Shown: positions 20,901 through 28,679, counted from the stretch's first letter. The stretch is 64,000 nt of DNA from Myxococcales bacterium (GCA_947483555.1 CANKMW010000026.1:28524-92523), one strand, 5' to 3'. Numbers and translations: made by a program. Notes: generated from the sequence alone by a model not told the origin.

Positions 20901-23900
20901 CGCCCCGATGAAGCCGCGACCGAGCCGCAGGCCGGCGTCGGGGTCGGGACCGGCGTCGCCGGCGACGTCGCGGCCGCCGAGGGCGATCCAGGTGGTGACG
21001 CCAAACAGCAGCCAGAAGTCGGTCGGGCTGTCGAGCCCGAGCCCCGGCCACGAGATGCCGGTCAGCGGCAGGACGCCGAGCGACGCCAGCGGTTGATAGA
21101 CCCACAGCGTGCCGAGCACCGCGGCGGCCAGCGCGCGCCCACGGTGGGCAAGGCTGCCGTGGCTGAAGCGCTCGCTGGCGAGCAGCCATAGCCCGAGCGC
21201 GCCGACCAGGACCAGCGCCGCGACCGCGACCAGCCCCAGCGCGCCGGTCTCGCGCACGAACAGCACCGGCAGGTAGTCATTCTCGATCGACTGCCAGACG
21301 CCGCGATCGACGACCTGGGCGCCGAAGTAACCCTGCCCGGTCGGCCACGACCCCGCGGACGCCGGCACGATGGTCTCGCGCCACGCCGCCAGCCCGGCCA
21401 GGAAGTCGCGGTCGTCGCGCAGGAGCGCATAACCGGGATCGAGCACACCCGACAGCCGCGACGCGTGCCGGCTCTCGGAATCGGTGAACGCCTCGAGCAG
21501 CGGCCCCTGCAGGATCGTGATGCCGATCGCGGCGATGCCGATGGTCGCCAGCATGATCAGCACGAACCGACGGTGACCGGCGGTCGGATTGCGCCGCGAC
21601 CAGACGGTCGCGACCGCCGCGACCAGGACCGTGAACACGACCGGCGCCAGCAGCGCGCCGCGGGTCATCGCCGGACCCAGGTCGGCGTGGGTCCGCATCG
21701 CCCAGCCGATCACGAACACCGCCACCGCCGCGAAGATGGCGGCGTGGGCACGGACCAGCGGCGCGTGCTGGCGATCGAAGCTGCCGAGCTTGCCGCGATC
21801 GGGGTCCGCGAAGCAGGCGTCGTGCCCGGCGAGCAGAAAGCCGATCGGCACGCCGGGACCGAGCAGCGCGACCCCGACGCCGATGTCGTACACGAACGTG
21901 GCGACGGCGGCGAGGACGACCGCCGCCGCCGCCGCGATCCGCACCACCCGATCACGCGCCCGATCACGCGCCCGATCACGCGCCCGATCACGCGCGGTCA
22001 TCGCGTCGCGCGCGACCAGGTAGACCAGTCCGACGGTGATGCAGGCCAGCGGTAGCTTGAGGACCACGGCGGTCTTGGCCCACGCCGCGCCAGCGAAGCC
22101 AGTGGCGGCGACCACCAGCGCCACCGCGAGCAGGCGTTCGGCGGGGCCGCGGAACAACCGGGCCACGGCGCCGTGCGCGCGAGCCAGCCGCGAGCCGGCC
22201 GCCGGCGGCCTCGCGACCAGCGCGCTCAGCCCGGTGGACAGGCCGAGCGCGAGCGACAGCGCCGCCTGGGCGGCGATCATGAAGGTGCCGCGGGTCTCGC
22301 GCACCAGCTCGAGCTGGGCGCGCAGGGCGTGACCGCCGGCGACCACGGTGACCAGCCACGCGGCGGCGGCCAGGACCAGCACCCGCGGCCGGCCGCGCTC
22401 GGCGCCGTCGTGAGCAGCGAGCACGGCGGCGGCGGCCAGCGCGGCGGCGCCGAGCAGCAGCAAGAGCTGGTTGCCGGCCACCCGCTCGCCGATCGCCTCG
22501 TACTCGCGCATCATGTCGAGGCGGTGCGCCCACAGCAGGCGCCACACGCCGAGGGCCGCGAACAGGGTGCTCGACCAGGCCAGCGCCAGGCCGCGCCCGA
22601 CCCGGGCCCGGGTCAGCTCGCTGCGGGCGCGCGCCCCGAGGACCAGCAAGAACACCAGCGCCGGCGCGACCAGCAGCAGCGCCGCCCACAGCGAGCGCGC
22701 GTCGGTCCCGGCGACGTCGGGCACCAGCCGCCGGACCTCGAACGCGAACGGCGGCGAGAACGGCAACACGCAGCTGGCGCCGATGTCGCCCGATTCGACG
22801 CGCTCGCGCGGCGTCGGCGACGACTCGGGCAACGACGGCAAGATCGGCCCGCGGCGGGCCAGCCACTCCGCGCACGGCGCCAGCACGTCGCGGGGCGGGA
22901 AGAACAGCTCGGCGCGTCCGGCGGGCGCCGGCACCTCCCACAGCGTGATGCCGGGGACGGCATCGGCGAGCGCGCCGATCTGCAGCAACGTGCCGGCCGC
23001 GATCTCGGTGTGTTCGGCCTCGAGGCCGCGGGCGCCGGCGCGCAACGGCGTCACCCGCACCGCGACCGTGGCCGCGGCGGGCAGCTTGGCGTCGTCGCGC
23101 GGCGCCGCACCGAGGTCGCGCTCGAACGCCAGCGCGGCGACGATCTTGCCGTCGCGACACAGGACCGCGACGATCACGCCGGTGCCATCGAGGTGCACGA
23201 CCGTGGCTCGGCCCGGGCGACGGGCGGCCAGGCGATCGAAGCCGGCCGCCGCCAGCCGCGCCCGCACCAGGTGATCGCGACACCAGCGCCGGCCGACCGC
23301 GGCCTGGCCGTGGGCGACGATGTCGCCGGTCAGCGGCAGCAGCGCGTCGGCGGCGCGCGGATGGACGCTGAGCGCGACCTCGGTGCTGGTCGGCTCGGGC
23401 CGCGCCACCGCCGCGACCCGCAGCCCCTGTGGGCCGTGGGCCGAGACGTCGAGGAGATCCCAGCCCCGTTGCGCCTCGTCGAGCCCGTAGCGGCGAGGCA
23501 GCCGCAGGTCGGCAGCCGGCGAATAGCCGACCACGGCACTGCGACGGCTGCCCTTCGACTCGGCGCTTCGCACCTCGCTCAGGGCGACCGGGGAAGGCGG
23601 GTCCGGTTCGCCCGGCTTCGGTTCGCCCAGCTTCGGTTCGCCCGGCTTCGGTTCGCCCAGTATCCGTTCGTCCTGAGCGACACCGCGAAGCGGTGGAGTC
23701 GAAGGACGCGCTTCCACCAGGGGGACCGCGAGCTGGACCGCGCGCACGAACAGGCGGGCCCGCGCCGGTGCGATGGCCTGCGCGCCGCCACCCGCGGCGA
23801 TGCGATCGCGGCCGTCGTGAGCGAACGCACCGCCCCACACCCACGCCGCCGTCACCCCGAGCACCGCGACCACCAGCGCATACCCCAGCACGATGCCGCG

Positions 23901-24008
23901 CGGCACCGCGGCCCGCGGTTCGGTGCGGGCGCGCCGGGTGGCGCGGATGGCCAGCCCGAGCAGACCGACGAAGCCGGCGAGCCACGCGATCTGCAGCGCG
24001 GCGATCAT
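17883..24008 (-). CDS. SEDS glycosyltransferase / class B-like PBP transpeptidase fusion
   Basis: 2041 residues, against about 400 for FtsW/RodA and 600-700 for a class B PBP. Two helices (about 8-60) are followed by a 380-residue outside domain holding GEPKP repeats, then a polytopic region (about 435-1060). SEDS features there include SIENDYLPVLFVRETGALG, whose Asp911 aligns with the catalytic Asp of TDFIFAVIAEELG, and LGVLPLTGISWPGLGLDSPT like the PxTGxxLPxxSxGGS end. From about 1060 there is a periplasmic part with all three penicillin-binding motifs: S1608-T-L-K1611, S1674-S-N1676 and K1912-S-G-T1915. The predicted reaction is glycan polymerisation plus crosslinking in one chain. The ATG overlaps the upstream stop (TAATG). 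The motif reading is direct; activity is inferred. Confidence 0.85.
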   Translation of the reverse strand: MIAALQIAWLAGFVGLLGLAIRATRRARTEPRAAVPRGIVLGYALVVAVLGVTAAWVWGGAFAHDGRDRIAAGGGAQAIAPARARLFVRAVQLAVPLVEARPSTPPLRGVAQDERILGEPKPGEPKLGEPKPGEPDPPSPVALSEVRSAESKGSRRSAVVGYSPAADLRLPRRYGLDEAQRGWDLLDVSAHGPQGLRVAAVARPEPTSTEVALSVHPRAADALLPLTGDIVAHGQAAVGRRWCRDHLVRARLAAAGFDRLAARRPGRATVVHLDGTGVIVAVLCRDGKIVAALAFERDLGAAPRDDAKLPAAATVAVRVTPLRAGARGLEAEHTEIAAGTLLQIGALADAVPGITLWEVPAPAGRAELFFPPRDVLAPCAEWLARRGPILPSLPESSPTPRERVESGDIGASCVLPFSPPFAFEVRRLVPDVAGTDARSLWAALLLVAPALVFLLVLGARARSELTRARVGRGLALAWSSTLFAALGVWRLLWAHRLDMMREYEAIGERVAGNQLLLLLGAAALAAAAVLAAHDGAERGRPRVLVLAAAAWLVTVVAGGHALRAQLELVRETRGTFMIAAQAALSLALGLSTGLSALVARPPAAGSRLARAHGAVARLFRGPAERLLAVALVVAATGFAGAAWAKTAVVLKLPLACITVGLVYLVARDAMTARDRARDRARDRARDRVVRIAAAAAVVLAAVATFVYDIGVGVALLGPGVPIGFLLAGHDACFADPDRGKLGSFDRQHAPLVRAHAAIFAAVAVFVIGWAMRTHADLGPAMTRGALLAPVVFTVLVAAVATVWSRRNPTAGHRRFVLIMLATIGIAAIGITILQGPLLEAFTDSESRHASRLSGVLDPGYALLRDDRDFLAGLAAWRETIVPASAGSWPTGQGYFGAQVVDRGVWQSIENDYLPVLFVRETGALGLVAVAALVLVGALGLWLLASERFSHGSLAHRGRALAAAVLGTLWVYQPLASLGVLPLTGISWPGLGLDSPTDFWLLFGVTTWIALGGRDVAGDAGPDPDAGLRLGRGFIGARRLAVAVAALVAVAGVALIARASRFALERPDPVDAAGDVAHGFEGLGHAADYASRLQCRADEVRSADPAALVPTELLGEPIDDTSRRFHRQLRARWTADREQAVAEVRRFLADPRGRTCQRGDARWRFERGDDDGTPTCRARWSFGWPEVTLDVRPVAGSQGSGTSGGEAIAACEVALPGGALGALRRQDRRPFRGQRVRLVARPMGVAAHDKGELIAGHVTVRLRPGAGEVDVSRAQAGVFAAEKVRLADDLTVEIARDGGTLEARGTVWTFEKLPPRQLVQVLEAEPSGWKLTEPASAGAPVPLPLESIAVLVIGGRESRNLWLYRPPRKWGGEDTAVDMLLADDVRTLGAARRRHYVLGGDLPELGWSSVDPSMSLGLDGWVQVALDAIEQTRSDGIARGGDAAASAALCGTLKPPAARASEPLAEAGGRSLDVGLNPQVCARSTYDGVIECRISLQPELTIALRHLTELIAARPVEWLKLDGIAAEKSVPATEAQFMLLRGDSGEIVAQGEFVPGRASSAFAPATPEIEQHLMRVLENRDPRTGALLAVAEEDSSEKVEWNAPIAVGSTLKPLLARAVELAAPDQLAQLLLAASPRHGCASGAHAILGHCPPTELWRGGEPTADVDVYRFLSESSNWFMAALGILGTALPDGELRVGDRRLSFAEVTARNLGGHDQPVETSYDGASVITARRVILAGLRRTAMWRRFEALIGRELCIDGADACARQLRGDVCAARALPIARPSSRLRRLVGLGPDRFEIYGEEPRPADVPMREYLQFLRGSGKHSIGSLAQLTDAFGRVVYDPATDGTFRLAASWFPVPVAGVAPEPCAEGHDRTVRGAAGALCGVFRGRGTAARAMRPLLEDPRIVLYGAKSGTIDSLGDVAEDAAKCARANARKTIAGRPERAEDQPYWLACGQPVPDDSLFLIAFGVRTERGIERFTLGLRFERIGKSAATIAARHYLAAISDYFTGPWSTPAAPVSAPSSPSSTTAATASPASSPAP
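21949..21996. repeat. Four tandem copies of a 12-bp unit in the SEDS region
   Basis: CGATCACGCGCC is repeated four times and encodes RARD repeats in a cytoplasmic-looking loop between two membrane helices of the SEDS half. The repeat is in frame and would lengthen a positively and negatively charged loop. Confidence 0.75.
23550..23585. repeat. REP-like dispersed repeat, copy 3 (inside a gene)
   Basis: GCCCT and AGGGC ends with the shoulders CTTCGACT and GCTCAGGG, in reverse orientation relative to copy 4. It lies in frame inside the external domain of the SEDS-transpeptidase gene. Confidence 0.75.
23604..23660. repeat. Tandem 15-bp repeat coding GEPK(P/L)
   Basis: Nearly four copies of GGTTCGCCCRGCTTC lie between REP-like copies 3 and 4. 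They encode GEPKP-GEPKL-GEPKP-GEP in the external domain of the SEDS-transpeptidase, a probable flexible linker near residues 117-135. Confidence 0.85.
23669..23708. repeat. REP-like dispersed repeat, copy 4 (inside a gene)
   Basis: Ends CGTCCT/AGGACG, shoulders CCTGAGC and GTCGAAGG, and a perfect inner hairpin CACCGC-gaa-GCGGTG. It is inserted in frame in the SEDS-transpeptidase gene, 83 bp from the inverted copy 3. Confidence 0.8.
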
Positions 24009-24772
24009 TACCTGGTACGAGGCTTCTTGGCGTCGGGCGGCGGACCGTCGACCGGCCCGGCGTCCACCGGCGGCGCCGGCGCGACGAAGTGCGCGGTGAT
24101 CGCGGCGCCGACCGCGGCTTCATCGCCACCGCACACCGCGGTGCCGGCGCGCATCACGAGCGCGGCATCGTCGAGCGACCACGCGCCGCCGGTCAGCTCA
24201 TCGCATGCCGCCAGCACCTCGGGCGCGATCACGGTCACGCCGCCGCTGCCGGATCCGGTCACGCTCGCCGGCGCCGGCGGCGGCTGACCACGCCGCAGGG
24301 TCACCACCAGCAGCACCACGAGCAGCAGATTGGCGAGCACCACCGCGGCGACCAGGCCGCGCCCGACGCCAGCCGGCGCCGCCACCGCCGAGGCCGACGT
24401 GCCGCCACCGCTGGTGGCCAGCTTCGCGGCCCGCTCGGGCTCGCCGCGCCATCGCGCCACCGCGTGCTCGACGGTCTTCTCGATCCGTTCCGCCGCCAGC
24501 CGGTCGATCTGGGCCCCGGCGTCGCGCAGCGCACGCTCGGCGGCGTCGGCCACCGCCTGATCGATGCGCGCGACCTCACCGTCGACGGTGCGCCGCACGT
24601 CGGCGCCGAACCGCGCCCACTCCTCGACCAGCTGATCGGCATGCTGCAGGAAGCGCGCGAGCTGATCGTTCAGCTCCTCCAGTTGACCGCCCGGATCCGG
24701 CCGCGCCGGAGGCGGCACGACCGCCGGTGCCGCCGGCGCGCTGACCCGCCCCGGCCGCTTGGACTCAGCCAT
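24008..24772 (-). CDS. Coiled-coil single-span membrane protein of the SEDS-PBP operon
   Basis: 254 residues. A Pro/Ala-rich start is followed by a long amphipathic helix (about 28-110: LEELNDQLARFLQHADQLVE, then VADAAERALRDAGAQIDRLA), one membrane helix (VGRGLVAAVVLANLLLVVLL, near 137-157) and a small outside domain with two Cys (AACDELTGG, TAVCGGDE). The start overlaps the upstream gene by 8 bp (ATGGCTGA) and the stop overlaps the SEDS-PBP start (TAATG). It could pass a state from the cytoplasmic GTPase-like partner to the external synthase; that is inference. Confidence 0.8.
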   Translation of the reverse strand: MAESKRPGRVSAPAAPAVVPPPARPDPGGQLEELNDQLARFLQHADQLVEEWARFGADVRRTVDGEVARIDQAVADAAERALRDAGAQIDRLAAERIEKTVEHAVARWRGEPERAAKLATSGGGTSASAVAAPAGVGRGLVAAVVLANLLLVVLLVVTLRRGQPPPAPASVTGSGSGGVTVIAPEVLAACDELTGGAWSLDDAALVMRAGTAVCGGDEAAVGAAITAHFVAPAPPVDAGPVDGPPPDAKKPRTR

Positions 24773-25913
24773 GCATCACCTCCGGCGCTTCCTCGGCGAC
24801 CCGCGCTTCGAGCCGCTCCATCGCCGCGCGCGGCACCAGCGACTCGCGTCGCAACCGGCGCAGGTAGCGCATCGGCAGCGTCGCCTGGTCGGGCGCGTCG
24901 AGATGGAACAGGTGATCGGCGACCACCCGGCGGGCCAGCAACGCGCCCAGCCGGCGGTCGAGATCGTCTCCGGCCAGCAGGCCACGGCCCCAGTAGTGCA
25001 CCACCCGCGACCATAACCGACCGGCGTCGGCGGCGGCATACAGCGGCGCCGGCGCGCGCGCGTCGCACGCGGACAGCTCGCCGGCGCCGACGGTGCCGGT
25101 GCGCGCCAGCAGCGCCGCCAGCTCGGGCGCGGTGTTCCACGATCGCGACAGCCCGTCGAGCTCGGCGAAGATCGCCTCGGCCGAGATCTGCGAGCGCGCC
25201 GCCAGCCCCATCGCCGCGCGCCACGCCCGCCGGCCCAGCCGCGGATCGCGAGCGGCGATCGCCGCCGGCAGCGCCCACGCCAGGCCCAGGTAGTGATGGA
25301 GCGGCCCCGGCGAGCTGGTCGCCGCGGCGCCGGCTCGCACCAGCGCGCCGGCGCGCGGCTTCGCCTGCACCGCCTCGGGCAGCCAGGTCTCGAGCGACGC
25401 CAGCAGCCCGGGCAGCGACGCGGCGGCGGGATCGGACACCACCGCGGGGCCGCCGCGCCACAACGCTTGCGCCAGCGCGCACGCCAGGTCGGCGTCGACC
25501 GCTGCCGGCGCCGCGGCAAAGGCCGGTGGCGCCCTGGTCTCGACGGTGCGAGCGGTCACCTGGTCGCGCCACGGCGCCGGTGGCATCGGCTCGATCGCGG
25601 CCAGCAGCACCGACGCCGGCGCGTCGGCTTCCGCGATGGTCACCGCCAGCCCGACGTAGCTGCGCCGATCCGCAGGGGCCACCTCGGCGAAGCTCGCGGC
25701 CCAGGTCACGCGTCCGGGCTCGATGCGCCACAGCACCTCGCCGCCGTGGCCGGCGCGGGCCGCCAGCGCCGCCCGCTGCTCGCCATCGCCGGCCTCGGGG
25801 TACCAGTGAAAGTCGCCGCGCGACGAGCGCGGGGTGGCGTGCTTCTGCAGCCACTCGTGGCGCAGCGCGACGTGGATCGGTGCCGAGATCCCTCCTGGCA
25901 TCCCGCCCGCCAT
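24765..25913 (-). CDS. Cytoplasmic protein, possible GTPase-associated (GAP1-like) partner
   Basis: 382 residues, no signal or membrane segment. ATG 25913 shares one base with the upstream stop (TGATG). The N-terminal 110 residues (HVALRHEWLQKHATPRSSRG ... WAASFAEVAPADRRSYVGLA) are beta-rich and loosely resemble the GAP1-N region reported next to membrane GTPases in bacterial conflict systems. The remainder is all-alpha and Ala-rich (GLLASLETWLPEAV, LGLAWALPAAIAARDPRLGR). The resemblance is by eye and weak; what is certain is the tight coupling with the P-loop protein. It could instead be an unrelated regulatory subunit. Confidence 0.65.
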   Translation of the reverse strand: MAGGMPGGISAPIHVALRHEWLQKHATPRSSRGDFHWYPEAGDGEQRAALAARAGHGGEVLWRIEPGRVTWAASFAEVAPADRRSYVGLAVTIAEADAPASVLLAAIEPMPPAPWRDQVTARTVETRAPPAFAAAPAAVDADLACALAQALWRGGPAVVSDPAAASLPGLLASLETWLPEAVQAKPRAGALVRAGAAATSSPGPLHHYLGLAWALPAAIAARDPRLGRRAWRAAMGLAARSQISAEAIFAELDGLSRSWNTAPELAALLARTGTVGAGELSACDARAPAPLYAAADAGRLWSRVVHYWGRGLLAGDDLDRRLGALLARRVVADHLFHLDAPDQATLPMRYLRRLRRESLVPRAAMERLEARVAEEAPEVMHG

Positions 25914-27223
25914 CAGGAGCCACCGCTGGAGAAGCCGCCCGAGCTGGCCGCGCTGGTCGCGGTCTCGCCGGCCGCCGCGGTCGGCCGCGGCACCACGACC
26001 TCGTCGATCGCCGGCTCGCTGACGATCGCGGCGGTGGACACCCGCGCGGCTCGCGATGCGCGATACGCCACCTCGCCCAGCCAGGCCAGGAACTTGCCGC
26101 GCGCCTCGCCGTCGAACGCGGCGACGTCGTCGGTGTACGTGTACTCGAGCACCGGCGTGCCGTCGGCGCCCGGCCTGGTCACCAGCGTGCAATCGTCGCC
26201 GGCGTCGTAGCGCAGGTACGAGACGTCGATGCCGTGCTCGTTGCCGTCGTCGGCGTCGCGGCAATGACGCTGCACCGCGCCGCGGCGCACCACCACCGGC
26301 TCGTCGTGGCGCACCGGCAGCGCGGTGCCGTCGGCGCGGCCGTGGACGTCGCGCCGGACCAGCGAGCGCACCGCGATGCGCTCGTCCTCGTCGCTGCCGT
26401 CGGCGCAGATCTCCTCGATGAGCCGGGCGCGGGTGATCACCACCAGCGCGCGGCGGTCGATCCGATCCAGCGAGGCGTACATCGGCAACAGCTTCTTCAG
26501 GCTCACGTACGAGCCGCCGTCCTTGTGCCACTCGAGCGACAGCGGGTTGCACACCAGCACCGGCGCGAAGCCATACGGCCGATCCTCGGCGCGGCGCCGC
26601 TCCACGACGATCCGCAGCAGCTCGTGGTAGTCACCGCCCTTGAGCGCGTCCTCGCCGGCCACGTCCCAGAACACGACCTCGATCTCGCCGGCGCTCTTGA
26701 AGCGCCGCACCGACAGCGCCAGGCCGACGATCGACATCACCAGCGCGAGTCCGCCACCGGCGCCGGCGGCCAGCGCCGGAGCTTTGCCCAGGAACCACAG
26801 CAGGGCGCCGATCAGCGCCCCGTTGACGAGCGCGAGCGCGACGTGCAGCCACAGCCGCGCGGTCCGCGCCAGCAGCCCGAGCTTGGCCCCGGCGCCGAGC
26901 TGCCCGAGCAGCGATCCCGGCTCGACCCGGTAGACGTAGTGCGGTCGCGCGCCGGGCGCGGTGGCGTCCAGGCTGGGCGCGCGGGCGTCGAGCGCGATGC
27001 GATGGATGCGCTGGCTGTTCTCGCGCTCGGTGTCGGCCAGGCCGGGCGCGGCGTAGGCGTCGAGGGTCCGGATCGCGTTCAGGATGAACTGCGTCTTGCC
27101 GTCGCCGCGGCAGCCGATCACCGCCAGGTCGACGACCGCCGCCACGTCGTCGCCGGGATCGGTGAGCGAGGCCGCGCCGCTGGCCACACCCCCAGGATCC
27201 GTCGGGAACAGCTTCCGGCGCAC
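25913..27223 (-). CDS. Membrane P-loop GTPase-like protein
   Basis: 436 residues. The Walker A motif is GCRGDGKT (G37-K43-T44) and a switch II-like DVAGE starts at Asp187. The strand VVITRARL stands where GTPases usually carry NKxD, so base specificity is unclear. Two membrane helices (near 125-165) separate the P-loop from the DxxG region, an arrangement like membrane double-GTPase families. GTG 27223 is preferred over the earlier in-frame ATG because TATCAT lies 7 nt upstream and the protein then opens VRRKLFPTDPGG. It is first in the four-gene operon ending in the SEDS-PBP fusion. The C-terminal 40 residues are Ser/Gly/Ala-rich. Confidence 0.75.
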   Translation of the reverse strand: MRRKLFPTDPGGVASGAASLTDPGDDVAAVVDLAVIGCRGDGKTQFILNAIRTLDAYAAPGLADTERENSQRIHRIALDARAPSLDATAPGARPHYVYRVEPGSLLGQLGAGAKLGLLARTARLWLHVALALVNGALIGALLWFLGKAPALAAGAGGGLALVMSIVGLALSVRRFKSAGEIEVVFWDVAGEDALKGGDYHELLRIVVERRRAEDRPYGFAPVLVCNPLSLEWHKDGGSYVSLKKLLPMYASLDRIDRRALVVITRARLIEEICADGSDEDERIAVRSLVRRDVHGRADGTALPVRHDEPVVVRRGAVQRHCRDADDGNEHGIDVSYLRYDAGDDCTLVTRPGADGTPVLEYTYTDDVAAFDGEARGKFLAWLGEVAYRASRAARVSTAAIVSEPAIDEVVVPRPTAAAGETATSAASSGGFSSGGS

Positions 27224-27372
27224 TACACGAATGATAAGCGATCGCACGCCATGGGGCATTCCCGGGGCGCCGCCCCGCGACCCGACCCGCGGCGGTGAAT
27301 CCCGGGGGCCGGGGTTGCGTCCCAGGCGGCGAGAGCCGCGCCGCCCCCAGTCGACGTGCGGCCAGCATCGGG

Positions 27373-27386
27373 ATTGTCATGACAAT
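27373..27386. promoter_or_regulatory. Palindromic operator of the toxin-antitoxin pair
   Basis: ATTGTCATGACAAT is a perfect 14-bp palindrome 38 bp before the antitoxin ATG. Antitoxins with a ribbon-helix-helix fold typically bind such sites to repress their own operon. A GAGGAG ribosome-binding site follows near 27414. Confidence 0.6.
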
Positions 27387-27424
27387 GTCTGGCGGCTCTG
27401 CTAGCCTGGTTTCGAGGAGACGAC

Positions 27425-27703
27425 ATGACCGCCACGCGAACCAATCGCACGGAGAAGCTGGACCTCAGGATCACGCCGGCCGCGAAGCGGACGCTGCAGA
27501 GCGCCGCGGAGGCCAGCCACAAGACGGTCAGCGAGTTCGTGCTCGAGAGCGCCCTCCAGCGCGCCGACAACGTGCTCGCCGAGCGGCAGGTGTTCCGCCT
27601 TGATGTGGCCCAATGGAAGAAGTTCCTGGCCGCGCTCGACGCGAAGCCGAAGCCAAGGCCGCGCCTGCAGCGTCTTCTCAGCCAGCGGAGCGTCCTCGAT
27701 TGA
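27425..27703 (+). CDS. DUF1778-type antitoxin
   Basis: 92 residues. The N-terminal ribbon-helix-helix reads KLDLRITPAAKRTLQSAAEA with SVSEF-like KTVSEFVLESALQRAD, the standard DUF1778 signature. The C-terminal tail (VFRLDVAQWKKFLAALDAKP) is the part that neutralises the GNAT toxin in relatives such as TacA/AtaR. The ATG has GAGGAG upstream. The stop codon overlaps the toxin start (TTGA), a coupled order antitoxin-toxin that matches the family. Confidence 0.93.
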   Translation: MTATRTNRTEKLDLRITPAAKRTLQSAAEASHKTVSEFVLESALQRADNVLAERQVFRLDVAQWKKFLAALDAKPKPRPRLQRLLSQRSVLD

Positions 27704-28218
27704 CGGCCGATCCAGCCGCCACCAGGCCGCAGGTGGTGAAGCTGCAGCGAACCCACGCTGTCGACGAGTTCGAGTGCGCGGTCGAACCACTGGACACCTA
27801 CTTGAAACGCTTCGCGCTTCCCAACCAGAGCGCGGGCGGAGCTCAGACCTACGTGGCCGCGCTGGGCGAGCGTGTCGTCGGGTATTACAGCCTGTGTGCC
27901 GCGCAGGTGGAACTCGCCGAAGCGCCCGCGCGGCTTGCCAAGGGCATGGCGCGGCATCCGATCGCCGTCGTTCTGATCGCCCGGCTCGCCGTGGACCATG
28001 CGTGGCAAGGCCAGGGCCTCGGTGCCGCGCTGCTCGTGGATGCCCTGCGCCGCGTGCTGACCGCCGCCGACATCGTCGGGATACGCGCCGTCATGGTGCA
28101 CGCCAAGGATGACCGCGCGCGGCGCTTCTACGAGCACTTCGACTTCGATCCCTCGCCCGTCGACCCATTGCATCTCTTTCTCCTCACCAAGGAGATTGCA
28201 CGGCTGATCGTCCGCTAG
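27700..28218 (+). CDS. GNAT-family acetyltransferase toxin (TacT/AtaT type)
   Basis: 172 residues from the TTG overlapping the antitoxin stop. Family features: HAVDEFECAVEPLDTYLKRF (the C...LDxWL-like N-terminal block), GVVGYYSLCAA-type strand ERVVGYYSLCAAQVEL, IARLAVDHAWQGQGLGAALL (acetyl-CoA loop Q/RxxGxG/A) and RARRFYEHFDFDPS. Relatives acetylate aminoacyl-tRNA and stop translation. A GTG at VVKLQRTHAV is an alternative start. The active-site region is intact, so the pair looks functional. Confidence 0.9.
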   Translation: MTADPAATRPQVVKLQRTHAVDEFECAVEPLDTYLKRFALPNQSAGGAQTYVAALGERVVGYYSLCAAQVELAEAPARLAKGMARHPIAVVLIARLAVDHAWQGQGLGAALLVDALRRVLTAADIVGIRAVMVHAKDDRARRFYEHFDFDPSPVDPLHLFLLTKEIARLIVR

Positions 28219-28256
28219 GTCGGCCGTGAGAACGCCTGATCGCGTAGGATCGCGGC

Positions 28257-28679
28257 ATGGCGGCACCGCTGCAGCTCGACGACACGCTGGCCGGGATCTA
28301 CGTGGAGGCCCTGGCGGCGATCGCGCGGGCCGATCGCGAGATCCACCCCGAGGAATCCAACCGCCTGGCCCAGGTGATCGCGGCCCGTTCACGGGTCCCG
28401 GTCGATGCCGAGGCGCTGTTCTTCGCGGCGACGACGCCCGAGGCGCTGGCCGCCGCCGTCCACGGCCGCGACGGTTACCGCACCGCCAGCGGATCGAGCG
28501 CCCACGAGGTCGGCCGCGCGCTGATCGCCGACGCGCTCGAGGTCGCCCTCGTCGACGGTGACGTCAACGCCAAGGAGGGACGCGCCATCCTTCGCTACGC
28601 CCGCGCGCTCGGCCTGAACTCGGTCGACGTCCAGTCTGTGACCTCGGAGCTCGACGCATGGCTCGACGAGCTGTCCTGA
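28257..28679 (+). CDS. TerB-like tellurite-resistance family protein
   Basis: 140 residues. Two half-repeats carry the TerB acidic motif: AAIARADREIHPEESNRLAQ and ALVDGDVNAKEGRAILRYAR, where D/E residues can bind metal. The start ATG has TAGGAT 6 nt upstream. The protein is soluble and all-alpha. TerB-type proteins often accompany stress or phage-defence systems; here it stands alone after the toxin-antitoxin pair. Function is unknown beyond the fold. Confidence 0.75.
   Translation: MAAPLQLDDTLAGIYVEALAAIARADREIHPEESNRLAQVIAARSRVPVDAEALFFAATTPEALAAAVHGRDGYRTASGSSAHEVGRALIADALEVALVDGDVNAKEGRAILRYARALGLNSVDVQSVTSELDAWLDELS

Noticed and set aside
17736..21191. 1151-codon plus-strand frame opposite the SEDS-PBP gene
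   Set aside because: Composition is extreme Arg/Ala/Gly with no domain, while the minus strand holds all PBP motifs. Shadow.
23429..27298. 1289-codon plus-strand frame over the GTPase and partner genes
   Set aside because: No motif, biased composition, and the opposite strand has four coupled genes with Walker and coiled-coil features.
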